64,000 bases of DNA from Panulirus ornatus (taxonomy: Eukaryota > Arthropoda > Malacostraca > Decapoda > Palinuridae). The DNA lies in assembly GCF_036320965.1 (NCBI RefSeq), contig NC_092242.1, positions 62,802,020 through 62,866,019 on the forward strand. The letters are read 5' to 3'. Both the position numbers and the translations under genes were made by a program. Under the pieces are notes generated by a model. The model was not told where the DNA came from. It made no database searches and was given only the letters and a program-made list of their open reading frames with translations. Shown in pieces: positions 21,168 through 64,000 of this stretch (positions are counted from its first letter, which is position 1; every line of letters starts with the position of its first letter).

Positions 21168-23376
21168 ATACAAATATATAAGCCAGGCAACCATTTATTG
21201 ACCAGTCTCAGATGCGATTTTATTACCTCAATTGTCTGGAAGGCGGCTGCCCTGTCCAGGCCTTGAAACTTTACCCAAGACAATCATAGGTTGGAATTCT
21301 AAACGCTCCTTCTTTCCGCCTCATCAATTGCATTCCGATTTTTTATTAACTGAATAATCAGTGTATCCCTTGAAAGAACAGAATTCTGTGAATTCTGAGC
21401 ATGTCTTTTGTTTAATGATGTTCATAAAAGATACAGCTATTATTCTCAAAAATACATTACAAAGTACCTGGCTTCTACAAAAACTGATAATTTAGTTCTG
21501 CACATGTGCTTTTGATATCTGTCAAGGAGCTTGTACTGAAAGAGTCCTTGCCAGAAAATAGAAAGTATTTTTGATTGAATTAATTCAGTTAAACTTTACC
21601 TGGGAATGATATTGAGCTATACCTCAGGAGAGAAAAGAGGCTCATGAGCAGAATTGTGTTGACATTGTGGTGTGCTCCCACCATCGTACAATTATTTTTA
21701 CTGGCTCTTCCAACAGGTAATTGAATCTCAGTGTATTCGTTGATGACAGTCATTTTTTTAAGCCTTTTCTGGTTCACTTTTATATGCATTTATGTGATGT
21801 AAGTGGAAGTTACATCATAAGATTCCTAGTGAGTTCATGGAGAAGTGAATTTTTCTATGATTTGTTGTGTAAGATTAACTTATTGTTAGCCAGACAGAAA
21901 TTAAACCATTTAGTAATCAGTTGTTAGATTGTAAGTATTATGATTTTTTTGTAATGATGATAATTGTGGATATGATTAGGCTGTGTCCTGGTCAGTGTGT
22001 TTTGCTCACATCAACAATGAGGGTGTCTGTGTTAAGAAAAGAACTTGTAATTTCGTCTAACTATATATGATGTCAAGATGAAATCAGATTAAATGTATAC
22101 TGAGTCATAAACAGTGAAGGAACATTTCCTGTGTGCTTCAGAGCAACAACATGAATGGATTGTTTTATTATTTTTGAAAATAGCGCCCTGTTTTCTTTGC
22201 ATGAAGGTGGCTGTTGCCTGGTGTATGGAGAGTTCTCATAAGATTTTAGAGGCCCTTCAGATTCTATGTAGTGTGAACAGTTTCTCCTGCCAATGACATT
22301 AGCCTTTTTTTTACATGGCTTATATGAGGGAGGTGTCCGAAAATGATTAGCAGTCCAGTGAAGAATAAGTAATTTCTTTTAACTTAAATATATACTTAGA
22401 AGTTCTCAGATATGAGAATATAAAAACCTTGAAGCCACAGAAAAAGGAAAATTGCAAATTTTTAGATTTACAGAGCCACAAACAATCAGTTTCATTGCAC
22501 TCAGCTGAAATTGGTAAGAATAACCAAATATCATGTTTCAGTTATCTAGTGGACATATGAATGCAGTATGGTTAAAATTGCCAAAAATCTATAATGTATC
22601 CCTCCTTTTTTATGAAAAACATTCAGTGAAGAAAATTATTTTTGGAATGCATGGGGAAGCAAAAGAAAAAAATTGTAGCAAAAGAATTAAAGAATAGAAG
22701 GGAAAATATGGCTAATTACTTTCTTGAGGAGGTGCAATGGCTTACCTTTACTCGCAAATAACAAATTCAGAGATTTAGTGTTTGATATGATAAGCAAAAA
22801 TTTACTAGATACTCAAAAGCAGAAGCAATAGATTTCATGGAATGTCATTAAATCTATAAATTGGCATAGAAAGAAGGTGACGACAGCATGTTGCAACTGG
22901 TATTGCCCTTAGGAGACTGGGAATAAAATTTAGTCAAGGCTATTACAATAATGTGATGTGATATGGCAGTAAAATGTGTGGTACTTAGTGAAATGTATTA
23001 TGGAGTGCTGTAGTGCAGTACCTTTGGTTAGTCCTGGAGATGATAAGATTGTGTTGATATTGGTGGTAGTGGTGTGATATGGATGTTATTACTGGGCATA
23101 TAGTGTTGTGCAGAAAACACCACAAGTGGTAGAGTTGATATGATGAATATCACTGCTTCTTCCTGGAGGATTGTTGGGTTGTGTTGATGCTGGTGGTAGT
23201 GGCTTACTATAAATGGCAATAGTAGCTGTAAGGTGGTGTGCATTGAGGTATTATGAGTGGTAGAGGTGTGTAGTGGTACAGTGACTAATGTTGTCTGATT
23301 TTGACGGTAGCTTAGTGTAAAGAAGCATTATGAATGTTAGAGATAGTGTAGTAACTAACTTTGTCTGGTTCTGCAG
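21168..23376. other. AT-rich DNA upstream of the first recognised exon
   Basis: No exon, TATA box or CpG-rich promoter is recognised. A degenerate duplication (GTGTTGATATTGGTGGTAGT at about 23,050 and a similar word at about 23,180, roughly 130 bp apart) precedes the acceptor TCTGGTTCTGCAG at 23,364-23,376. This is probably intron after an unseen 5' exon. Confidence 0.55.
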
Positions 23377-23395
23377 GTTGGTGAGGAGTTGCGTC

Positions 23396-55697
<32,302 letters not shown>

Positions 55698-55919
55698 GTA
55701 AGTACAACTTTCCTTGTGTTGTTGTGCAAGGGGCTTGAGGAGATTTGTGCAGATGACTGTGAGAGTAATCTAGAGGAGTAAATATTTTATGAGAATACAT
55801 ATCCATTCATTGTTACTTTATTGATCACAAACCATAGTCATTTTCTTTGATTTTAATATCACACTGTTTATGTCTGTAGTGGTGCAATGATGTTCCTTCA
55901 TAAGAATTATTATCATCAT

Positions 55920-56290
55920 CTGAAAGGGAGCAGTGGTTAGTATCAGTAATGAGATTGTGATAGAATTTGCATCTGTAAGGGAGCTATGTCTTTCATCTTT
56001 TAAGGAGCTATTGTCTGCCCCTGTTAAGTAGTCTGTCTGTCTCACCCAAAGAAGGGGGTAGGTATGCCTAAGCTAGGGAGATCTGTTGTATGTCTCGAAC
56101 GAAGCTAAAGCCTATGTTTGTACAAGAAAGCTGAGGTCAACGTCTTTAGAGGGGTATGAACTTTGTGCGGGTATAAGACTGTGGTGTACATTGTAGGGGC
56201 AGTGGACTATGTCTAAGGGAGTTGTGTCTCCATCTGTAAGGCAATTGTGGTTTGTATCTGTAAGGGAGCTGTAGTTTACATCTTGGGTGG
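55920..56290. repeat. Degenerate ~29-36-bp array
   Basis: CATCTGTAAGGGAGCTATGT, ATCTGTAAGGCAATTGTGG and ATCTGTAAGGGAGCTGTAG recur, with more diverged copies between. Confidence 0.65.
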
Positions 56291-56379
56291 TTCTACGTCC
56301 CTGGAACCCTTCTCCCCTTCACCAATCCCATGACTCATTTTTGCTTGCATGGTTCCATTCACAGCCATGTCCAATCGTA

Positions 56380-56590
56380 GGTATCTAAACCATGGAAAGG
56401 TTTAGGGGCCTGGATGTGGATATGGAGCTGTGGTTTCGCTGCATTATGCATGACAGCTGGAGACTGAATGTGTACAAATGAGGCCTTTTTTTTCTGTTTT
56501 CCTGGTGCAACCTCACTGAAGCAGGGGGTAGCGATGCTGTTTCTTGTGAGATGGGGTAGCACCAGGAATGGACAATCACATGTTTACTAA
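56380..56590 (-). mobile_element. Inverted fragment of the family tail
   Basis: Minus strand: GTTTTCTGGTG-like and AGGTTGCACCAGGAAAACAG, then AAGGCCTCATTTGTACACAT and CTCCAGCTGTCATGCATAAT, in the order seen at 13,290-13,420 on the plus strand. Confidence 0.65.
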
Positions 56591-56850
56591 ATGGCATCTT
56601 AGCTACGGATCTTCATTGTATATTAGTTGACTGTTGTATTTCTCTCGTCTCCCCTGATGATGTGATTATTACACCTAAGTGCACTTGGGAACTTATCCAG
56701 TTTCATTTTCCCCGTGGACTCATAGGAATGTGTATATATGTATATATCTGTGTGTGTGTATGTATGTATATGTGTATATTGGAAAGGATCACAATTTTGC
56801 TCGTGATCAAGTTATTCCTATGAGTCCACAGGGAAAATGAAACACGACAG
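56590..56850 (-). mobile_element. 'cctatgagtccac' repeat, two inverted pieces
   Basis: The minus-strand copy (GTTCCCAAGTGCACTTAGGT, CCACGGGGAAAATGAAAC) spans about 56,610-56,735. A short plus-strand copy of its end is at 56,812-56,850. A TATG-rich spacer with GGATCACAATTTTGCTCGTG lies between them. Confidence 0.7.
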
Positions 56851-56869
56851 GAATATGTGTATATGTTGA

Positions 56870-57899
56870 TTTTTTTTTTTTTTTTTTTTTTTTTGCTTTG
56901 TCGCTGTCTCCCGCGTTTGCGAGGTAGCGCAAGGAAACAGACGAAAGAAATGGCCCAACCCACCCCCATACACATGTATATACATACGTCCACACACGCA
57001 AATATACATACCTACACAGCTTTCCATGGTTTACCCCAGACGCTTCACATGCCTTGATTCAATCCACTGACAGCACGTCAACCCCAGGTATACCACATCG
57101 CTCCAATTCACTCTATTCCTTGCCCTCCTTTCACCCTCCTGCATGTTCAGGCCCCGATCACACAAAATCTTTTTCACTCCATCTTTCCACCTCCAATTTG
57201 GTCTCCCTCTTCTCCTCGTTCCCTCCACCTCCGACACATATATCCTCTTGGTCAATCTTTCCTCACTCATCCTCTCCATATGCCCAAACCACTTCAAAAC
57301 ACCCTCTTCTGCTCTCTCAACCATGCTCTTTTTATTTCCACACATCTCTCTTACCCTTACGTTACTCACTCGATCAAACCACCTCACACCACACATTGTC
57401 CTCAAACATCTCATTTCCAGCACATCCATCCTCCTGCGCACAACTCTATCCATAGCCCACGCCTCGCAACCATACAACATTGTTGGAACCACTATTCCTT
57501 CAAACATACCCATTTTTGCTTTCTGAGATAATGTTCTCGACTTCCACACATTCTTCAAGGCCCCCAGGATTTTCGCCCCCTCCCCCACCCTATGATCCAC
57601 TTCCGCGTCCATGGTTCCATCCGCTGCCAGATCCACTCCCAGATATCTAAAATACTTCACTTCCTCCAGTTTTTCTCCATTCAAACTCACCTCCCAATTG
57701 ACTTGACCCTCAACCCTACTGTACCTAATAACCTTGCTCTTATTCACATTTACTCTTAACTTTCTTCTTCCACACACTTTTCCAAACTCAGTCACCAGCT
57801 TCTGCAGTTTCTCACATGAATCAGCCACCAGCGCTGTATCATCAGCGAACAACAACTGACTCACTTCCCAAGCTCTCTCATCCCCAACAGACTTCATAT
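56870..57899 (-). mobile_element. 5'-truncated LINE copy with 288-residue open frame
   Basis: The minus-strand frame 57,031-57,897 is intact. FADDTALVAD (RT motif C) is at residues 17-26, RYLGVDL near 87, YGCEAWAMDR near 147, WFGHMERMSEERLT near 207, and RRRGRPNWRWKDGVKKIL near 234-251. The left end has the 3' tail with GGTAGCGCAAGGAAACAGAC and about 22 T. It is nearly the same as 27,975-29,031, which points to recent activity. It lacks all upstream domains. Confidence 0.93.
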
Positions 57900-58124
57900 G
57901 TATAAGTTAGAGTCACCTTTTTGTAAGGATATGTCGTTGGGAGTGCATACTTCCTTACGTTTTACTTTTCAATACAAACAGATGTTACTGTTCCTAATAT
58001 TTTTTTATTTGATAAATGAATTTTCTGTTATAACATGAACCTCATTATTTTGATGGCTTTAGTGCGAAGAACATAGTGTTTGGGATAGAAGTGCTTTGTA
58101 GGTATTGCATCTATCTATCAATCT

Positions 58125-58460
58125 TTATCTCTGACATCCATTCCCTTTTGGAACTCCCTCAAGGGGATGACTATAGCTAAAGAGTCTCCATAACTGGTGA
58201 ACTCCAGTGCCACTTCTTAGCCTTTTAGTTAGGTACTTGATAGGCCACTGGGCGAGGGCAACTTTAGGACAGTGTTTCCACAGGCTTGTAGCTATTGTTC
58301 CCACTGACTTCTTCCTAGTTTTCCAACCTACTGCTTCTACCTAATGCTATTACCTCAGTGTTCTCACCTATTACTTCTACCTAATGATCCTGTCTAATAT
58401 TCTTACCTACTTCTGCTATCAACTGCCTCTACCTGTTTGCTAAAAGACAGGAGTAGGGCT
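58125..58460 (-). mobile_element. Unnamed ~330-bp interspersed repeat, second copy
   Basis: Reverse complement of the copy at 34,640-34,975: GGAAACACTGTCCTAAAGTT, CTAAAAGGCTAAGAAGTG and GTTATGGAGACTCTTTAGCT occur in the same order. Confidence 0.75.
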
Positions 58461-58807
58461 AGTATATGGCACTCACTATTAGAAAATCTAGAATTATGAA
58501 GAATGTAGTTACTGTTCTAGTACAAAATTGATCAGAAAATTTTATTAGAAATGAATTTGATATTAATATATGAAGCATAAACAAAATCAGTAAAATCTAC
58601 GATGTGGCTAAGTGTTTACAGAAGAGAGTGCATTGGGGTTGCAGTAGATGTTACCATGAGGCGAAGCCTCTGGCTGAGTGATGAGGGAGGAGGCAGTTTG
58701 TGGAGCATTTATGTTGGTCATTACTTGTGACTTTGTCTTACAACACCCCCACTCCTTGGCTAGTTATGGCACATTTACCAGGTCAGCCTGTCATTGGAGG
58801 CCATCAT

Positions 58808-58885
58808 GAAGGAGGGGAATGAGAGCAGGAAAGGCATAGAGAGAGGAGGGGAATGAGAGCAGGAAAGGCATAGAGAGAGGAGGGG
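58808..58885. repeat. 34-bp tandem duplication
   Basis: GGAGGGGAATGAGAGCAGGA starts at 58,811 and 58,845, with a partial third copy at 58,879. Confidence 0.93.
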
Positions 58886-60454
58886 TTGAGAGAGAAGTAA
58901 GAGAGTATGATTAAAGGAATAGATAGGAACAAACAGTAGCAATAGATGAAGAAAAGGTGGGGAAGGACTACAGTGGTGGTGGTGATGACTTTGTGGAGGA
59001 GCATGAGAAGGGCAGTTATAAAAATCAAGATAATCTGATGATACAAGACATAAGCACAAGTGCCCCTCTCTTCCCCATCAAATGTATTGAATAATTTTTA
59101 GTTGTAACCCCATGGCTTCAAAGCCCTTATCTTTTCAAATCTTTGCTCATTTTCAGTATTTTCTGTACATTCAAGTTCGTATACATTCATAAATACCTTT
59201 TCGTCTAATCCTTTGAGGTTTTCCTGACATTTCACACCTTTTCTTTCCCCCAAGTTGCACAGCACTCAGGCCAAACCATGCATCAAGTCTTTCCACTGCC
59301 TGTAATCTCTCAGAATCCATCAGTTATTCTGTCTTCCATTTCCTTCAGTTTCCCTTTGCATTCTGTGATTTTAAGTCCTTCAAGATACCCATGTCATTTT
59401 TTCTATAAGTACTTTGAGGTCCCAATCTCGTACCAGATCTTCAGATTCTATTATATGCCAAGTCCATCATCTTCTCCATATACTTCAGCAGTTCACATAG
59501 TAATTTCACTTCCTTTCATTCCTGAAAAGTCTTTTCTGTTCCCACCTCATTTCAGATCAAGAAGTCCTCCTTTGTCTTCATGTTGCAACAAGTTCTGTAG
59601 TTCTTTCTGTAGATTATTCCTGTGTGGAAGTATGTTTATATCCCCTGGTCATATCACATCTGATCTTTCCATCCCCCATCATACCTTTGACATCATGTTC
59701 CTTCATATTTCAGCCATCATCATTCATATGCTCATACACCATCACGCTTCATGAACTCTATTTGGTAGTATCTCTGAGCACGCAGGTGACTCACAGTCCT
59801 CTGATATTTAGGTACAAGAGAGAAAAGATTAGGGAGGAAAACTTGCTCATTACTCATTATTCACAGTTACAAAAAATGTCCGGTGACTCTTTTGAAGCTG
59901 AGTGAATTAGTGACAGAAATTTTGCAGTGCCCGTAATAGCCAAACCATTAATTTTTGTTCTCAAATTCCATTTTGTGTGTCATGTTACATGGGCTGACAG
60001 ATATGCCAGTGTTATTTTAGTTGGTGGTATTTTTTTTTTGTACAACAGAATCTTTATTGGGGTTTTGTTTAAAAGTAAATGTAGTCATTTGATGGTTTCT
60101 CTTTTCCTCCTTTCTTATCCTGGTATACTTATTCCATGCTGTCATACCATTAAAATGCAGCAACACTCTTAGTTCCTCCAGAGGTCATTTTTAAGTTCCT
60201 TTGTTTTTTGACACCTTTAATTGAGGCACATTCTTCTCTTTTTTAACTTTCTTACCTGTTGTTGCAAATAAAGGTAACCGTGATCTAACTCCATTGTAAA
60301 CCTCACAGTGCCTTCCATAACAGTGATTTGTATCAGGGCAACAAAACTCCATTTCCCAGTTTATGCTCCCAAAGGAATTCTTTTGTTCTTTTTAATTTCT
60401 ACAATTATATCTCCGTGGTGAGTCTGATTTCCCCTCTGAACTTTGTATGTCCTT

Positions 60455-60525
60455 TAATGTAATTACCAGGTAGGGAGTTTTACACTCGTGGGGCCCATCT
60501 CTTAAACATTTTCCATCATACTTCT
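60455..60525 (-). mobile_element. LINE tail piece (19,605 type)
   Basis: GTAATTACCAGGTAGGGAGT and TTTTACACTCGTGGGGCCCA match the left end of the 19,605-20,190 element. Confidence 0.55.
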
Positions 60526-61369
60526 TAAATAGCTTGGAGATGGTTGTGGTGGTGGAGATTGTTGTAGTGGATAGAAAGTCTAGTGATGGATGTTGATTGT
60601 GGTGGTGTAAACTGTTGATTTATGGTTGGGAGTGAAGATGTGTAAGTGATGAATGTTGTGGCTGCATGTGTAAAAGAGAATGTGGTGGAGGATGTGGTGT
60701 CATCTGTGGTGGAGGGGCTAGGGGAGTGACTTACTATAAGGCGTGGGTGGTGCATGTACAGGGAATTGTGTCGGTGTTTGTGGTGGAGTGCATGGTGTGG
60801 TGTGTGGTGGTATAGTGTCCTGTGTTACACACTGCTATGACAATCACCACGCCTTCCATCAGGTATTGTCTTTCATTGGTTAAGAGGAGTGTTGCTGTGT
60901 TGATATTGGCTAGTGAGGTTCCCTTGGGTGTGCTGGCTCAGGCATATGGTTCGTACTCCTTCCGTTCAGTTCTTCCTCCAGTTTCCTCTCACCTTCTTCC
61001 CCTCGCTCTCCCTGGGTAGTCCGTCTCTCACCCGGCCCTTCCATCCCCCACACCGCCATGGGCCTCATATATTGGTCACCATTATTGCCCGGCACATGCC
61101 AGGTGCTGCCTCCACCACCACCCTCACCAATTCTTCAATATTTTTTGTGTTTGTAGACATTGGGTGGGAGGGAACGGGGGTGGGGGTGTGATGAGTGAGG
61201 AGGTGGGTGCTGAGACTTAGGAGGAAGGAAGGGGGAGGGGATATCGTGAAGGGAGGAGAAGAGAAGGGAGGGTAAATAAGATTAAAGGTTAGACTGGAGA
61301 TGAGGAAGTCATTACCACCACCGGCACCACTACTACTACACGCCCTCCACCACCTCCATCACCACACCA

Positions 61370-61462
61370 TGCCCTGATCACCGCCACCACCACCAGGTGT
61401 CTCCCTCCCCCCCTGATCACCACCACCACCACCAGGTGTCTCCCTCCCCCCCCTGGGGAACA
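61370..61462. repeat. ~43-bp tandem duplication
   Basis: CCCTGATCACCGCCACCACC and CCTGATCACCACCACCACC are each followed by ACCAGGTGTCTCCCTCCCCC. Confidence 0.9.
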
Positions 61463-61621
61463 TGCTGAGGCCGGTAGAGGTAGTGAGGGAGGGTGGGTGT
61501 GAGGTGAGGGCCTGGTAATGAGGCCCAGCTGGGCCCGATGGTGCAGGTGGTGGGAAGGTCCTCATTGCATCCCTCCGAGGATGTAAACTACATGTGGAAG
61601 CAGCTTGACTCTGGCTACCTC

Positions 61622-61760
<139 letters not shown>

Positions 61761-61970
61761 CCTGTTGCAAGCAAACTTCAGGTACATAGATAATTTTTCC
61801 TGGTCAAGATTAATGATGTATCTTGTCATCCCGGGAGAAAAAAAAAAAGGAGAAAGGTAAGGAAGCGGTCCCAACTCTAACGGCTGGAGAGCTGAGCTTG
61901 ACCCATTATGACGTCAGGCTGAGCTGTTCCTTCATCACTCAGTGTCAAGGGCTGGCAACGCTGACCATCA

Positions 61971-61981
61971 CGTGTGTGTGT

Positions 61982-62024
<43 letters not shown>
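61971..62024. repeat. (GT)n microsatellite
   Basis: GT repeat with one TGG interruption. Confidence 0.96.
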
Positions 62025-62025
<1 letters not shown>

Positions 62026-62077
62026 GTAAGCCTCCAGGGCCCTCGCTCGAACAACACTCCCGATAATGACCCTGTCA

Positions 62078-62165
62078 GGTGCAGCGGTGGAGCGGTGGGC
62101 TAGCCTGGTCCTGTGAACCTTGATTTTCAATACTCAGACACTCCCAGTTCGATCCCCTCCACCCA
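62078..62165 (+). mobile_element. tRNA-like SINE head
   Basis: GGTGGAGCGGTGGGCTAGCC resembles box A and CCAGTTCGATCCCC resembles box B at roughly tRNA spacing. No clean cloverleaf was found. Confidence 0.4.
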
Positions 62166-62309
62166 CGTCTCGAAATTCGCAGGCAGGCTTTCTGGAGGCG
62201 TCCAGTGGGGCGTGGAAGCCTCCCGCCTCTGCCGCTGCTTTGAATATGAAAACGCGATGGGTTGCCAAGGGCTTCCTTGGGACCCTTGTGAAGGATATTC
62301 CATTAGAAA

Positions 62310-62560
62310 CCTAAACCGTTTTTGGGGAGCAAGTCTTGGAAAACCCTTTCCCCACCCTCTGTGGGGAGAAACCCCTGAGAGGAGGAGGAGGAGAGGAATG
62401 TTTAGAAATCTTCCCCATCTCTGGGGAGGAATACTTGGAGACCTCTTTTTTGGAGGGGAGAGGAACCCCCAATAAACACTTCCTTCTCTGGGGAAGAAAC
62501 TTGGAAAATCCCTTTTTTTTTTGGGGCGGGAGGAACCCATGGAAACCTTCCATATTTCTT
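62310..62560. repeat. Degenerate ~60-bp array, 'ctctggggaggaa'
   Basis: About five units carry CTCTGGGGAGGAATACTTGG or GTGGGGAGAAACC followed by CTTGGAAAACCC. The open frames on both strands here arise from this repeat. Confidence 0.75.
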
Positions 62561-62707
62561 TATGAAGAACAGATTTTTTTTTTTTTTAAGCCAGTAATTT
62601 TCTAGATCCCTGGATCTCTCAGTGGGTTCGAACCCTTGTACCAAGACATGTATGATTTGATGTAGGTTATTGTATTATTTATTCCTTAGGAGAACACACC
62701 CACACAA

Positions 62708-62801
62708 CTTATGCTGTACTCACCGCCCACAGCCTATGCTGTACTCACCGCCCACAGCCTATGCTGTACTCACCGCCCACAGACTGTACTGTACTCACCA
62801 G
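62708..62801. repeat. 25-bp tandem repeat, four copies
   Basis: ATGCTGTACTCACCGCCCAC starts at 62,711, 62,736 and 62,761; a diverged fourth copy follows. Confidence 0.95.
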
Positions 62802-62814
62802 TGACATCAAATTC

Positions 62815-63055
62815 CAGTCGTGTCGCTCCTGTTTCCTCCAGTCAGTTTCTTCGGTGAAACGCCACCGCAAGTTTCAATGTTATTTCCCCAGTTTTCTCTA
62901 GCTTCTTCAGTGAAACTTGAAACTTTAAGTTTCAGTATCATCTCCCCAGTTTTCATCTGTGAATCTTGACCACAAGTGTCAGCATTATCTAACCTGTTTT
63001 CTCCACTTTTTCTTTTCTTGTTTTCCCCCACTGAAACTTGACCTAATTCCCGTGT
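62815..63055. repeat. Degenerate ~65-70-bp array, 'agtgaaactt'
   Basis: TTTCCTCCAGTCAGTTTCTT, CCCCAGTTTTCTCTAGCTTC and TCCCCAGTTTTCATCTGTGA lead into GTGAAAC or GTGAATC words at similar spacing, three to four times. Confidence 0.65.
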
Positions 63056-63205
63056 GGCCGTTACCAGGCCACACGAGCGTAATGACGGCCAGAGATGACC
63101 CGTTTTACTGCCGTCCGTCCTCCCGTCTGGCGGGAAATGATGAAGTGCGGGTCCTCAAACCACCGGATTCACCCGCCGCTCATCCTCCCCCCCCCCACCC
63201 CTCCC

Positions 63206-63208
<3 letters not shown>

Positions 63209-63283
<75 letters not shown>
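63209..63283. repeat. (CT)n microsatellite
   Basis: Pure CT dinucleotides after a C-rich run. Confidence 0.97.
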
Positions 63284-63285
<2 letters not shown>

Positions 63286-63590
63286 GTGGGCAGTCGTCGC
63301 GCCATTCTTCTCGTCCTCTTGATGCCTGGCGTGAGGTCCTCAGCCTGCCTTACATACCGCTCTCGCGCGCGCACCCTGAGGATGATGGCTTGGAACTCTA
63401 CCCCTTGGGGCGGGGTGGGACCTCGCCAACCTTCCCTTCCTCACCCCCGCGGGGCGTGTTATGTAACCACACGAAGCTTCGTGTGTGACAGCATGTCCAG
63501 ATTCATGTGATATTAGATAGATAAAGGAATAACAGTTTATTGAATTTATGCGGCCTTCCCTTCGTCTGTTTCCGGCGGCCTTCCCTTTCG
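63284..63590. other. GC-richer unique stretch, no exon recognised
   Basis: It contains TCTCGCGCGCGCACC near 63,360. A frame is open across it but has no homology to the expected PTB domain. TTCCCTTCGTCT is duplicated near 63,556 and 63,582. Confidence 0.5.
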
Positions 63591-63800
63591 TCTCCCTAGA
63601 TTCGTGTGAGTGTCTCTTCAGGTTCGTATGAATATTTAGATTCGTGTAACGGTGTCCTCAGATTCGTGTGAAATGGTACCAAGATTCGTGTGACAGTCTC
63701 CCTTGATTTATGTGACACTAACTCCAGATTCATGTGAAAATTGACCAGATTCATTTGACAGAAACCCCAGTGTTATGTGATAGTCTGTCCAGAGCCTCTG
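63590..63800. repeat. ~25-bp array, 'agattcgtgtga'
   Basis: TAGATTCGTGTGAGTGTCTC, CAGATTCGTGTGAAATGG, AAGATTCGTGTGACAGTCTC and CAGATTCATGTGAAA recur about nine times, period 24-29 bp, with CG to CA changes in the right half. Confidence 0.85.
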
Positions 63801-64000
63801 ACTTTGCGGTGATACAATTCTGTATGTGGTTATTATCACATGCGAATATTTCATCGTCTTGAGTCATCCAGGTGGCAGAGATTCCCGCGTATAAACATTT
63901 CCGCCTCACATAGTCTTCCCATATACATTTTGATGTTCATAGACACACACACCGTCTCATGGAAGCATCTGTCATATGCGTAATATTTCCAACTCATGAA

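Noticed and set aside
58775..59059. 94-residue minus-strand frame rich in Ser/Leu/Pro
   Set aside because: It reads through a 34-bp duplication and GT/CA-rich intron sequence; no motif or splice support.
62113..62644. Overlapping open frames of 80-137 residues on both strands
   Set aside because: All derive from a degenerate purine-rich repeat with few stops; none resembles the expected PTB or PDZ domain.

Overview
The window is eukaryotic nuclear DNA, most likely from a decapod crustacean. The reasons are dense (TA)n, (GA)n, (CA)n and minisatellite tracts, AT-rich introns of up to about 11 kb, and interspersed repeats that I recognise from decapod genomes: the 'ctcgcaaacgcggga' SINE/LINE tail family and the 'cctatgagtccac' family. 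Species is not determined. There are no bacterial-style operons, CRISPR arrays or rRNA genes.

The one protein-coding gene I can support is on the plus strand from 23,396 to beyond the right edge. Six coding exons (23,396-25,723; 36,484-36,646; 36,960-37,391; 47,328-47,501; 54,320-54,442; 55,550-55,697) join in frame through GT/AG splice sites into about 1,122 residues. The last exon carries the conserved helix plus 'APVWIPR' segment that lies before the PTB domain in X11/Mint (APBA, LIN-10) adaptors. The PTB and two PDZ domains are not in the window and should lie to the right of 64,000. What is present is the long, mostly disordered, regulatory N-terminal half.

Layout: 1-2,630 is a near-perfect 21-bp satellite. 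2,631-19,600 is gene-poor DNA packed with microsatellites and at least a dozen minisatellite families, including two GATTGG-phased arrays (6,434-6,600 and 12,605-13,000; the second also carries CRE-like TGACGTCA sites). 19,600-23,376 holds a decayed LINE, a degenerate array and a duplicated hairpin. 23,377-55,697 is the X11/Mint gene with five introns. 55,698-64,000 is its next, incomplete intron, which becomes rich in simple repeats again after about 60.5 kb.

Mobile DNA: one non-LTR retrotransposon family is present as two fairly intact 5'-truncated copies (27,975-29,031 and 56,870-57,899, minus), a facing inverted partial copy (29,067-29,640, plus) and several decayed pieces (13,270-13,800; 27,411-27,593; 40,510-41,090; 45,420-46,260; 54,870-55,170). 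A SINE-like element (27,670-27,931 and 41,130-41,362) shares the LINE's 3' core and A-rich/TA tail. A second LINE type (9,360-9,830 and 19,605-20,190) and an unnamed ~330-bp repeat (34,640-34,975 and 58,125-58,460) are also present.

Most long open frames are by-products of simple repeats or of tandem repeats whose unit is a multiple of three, and are not annotated as genes.
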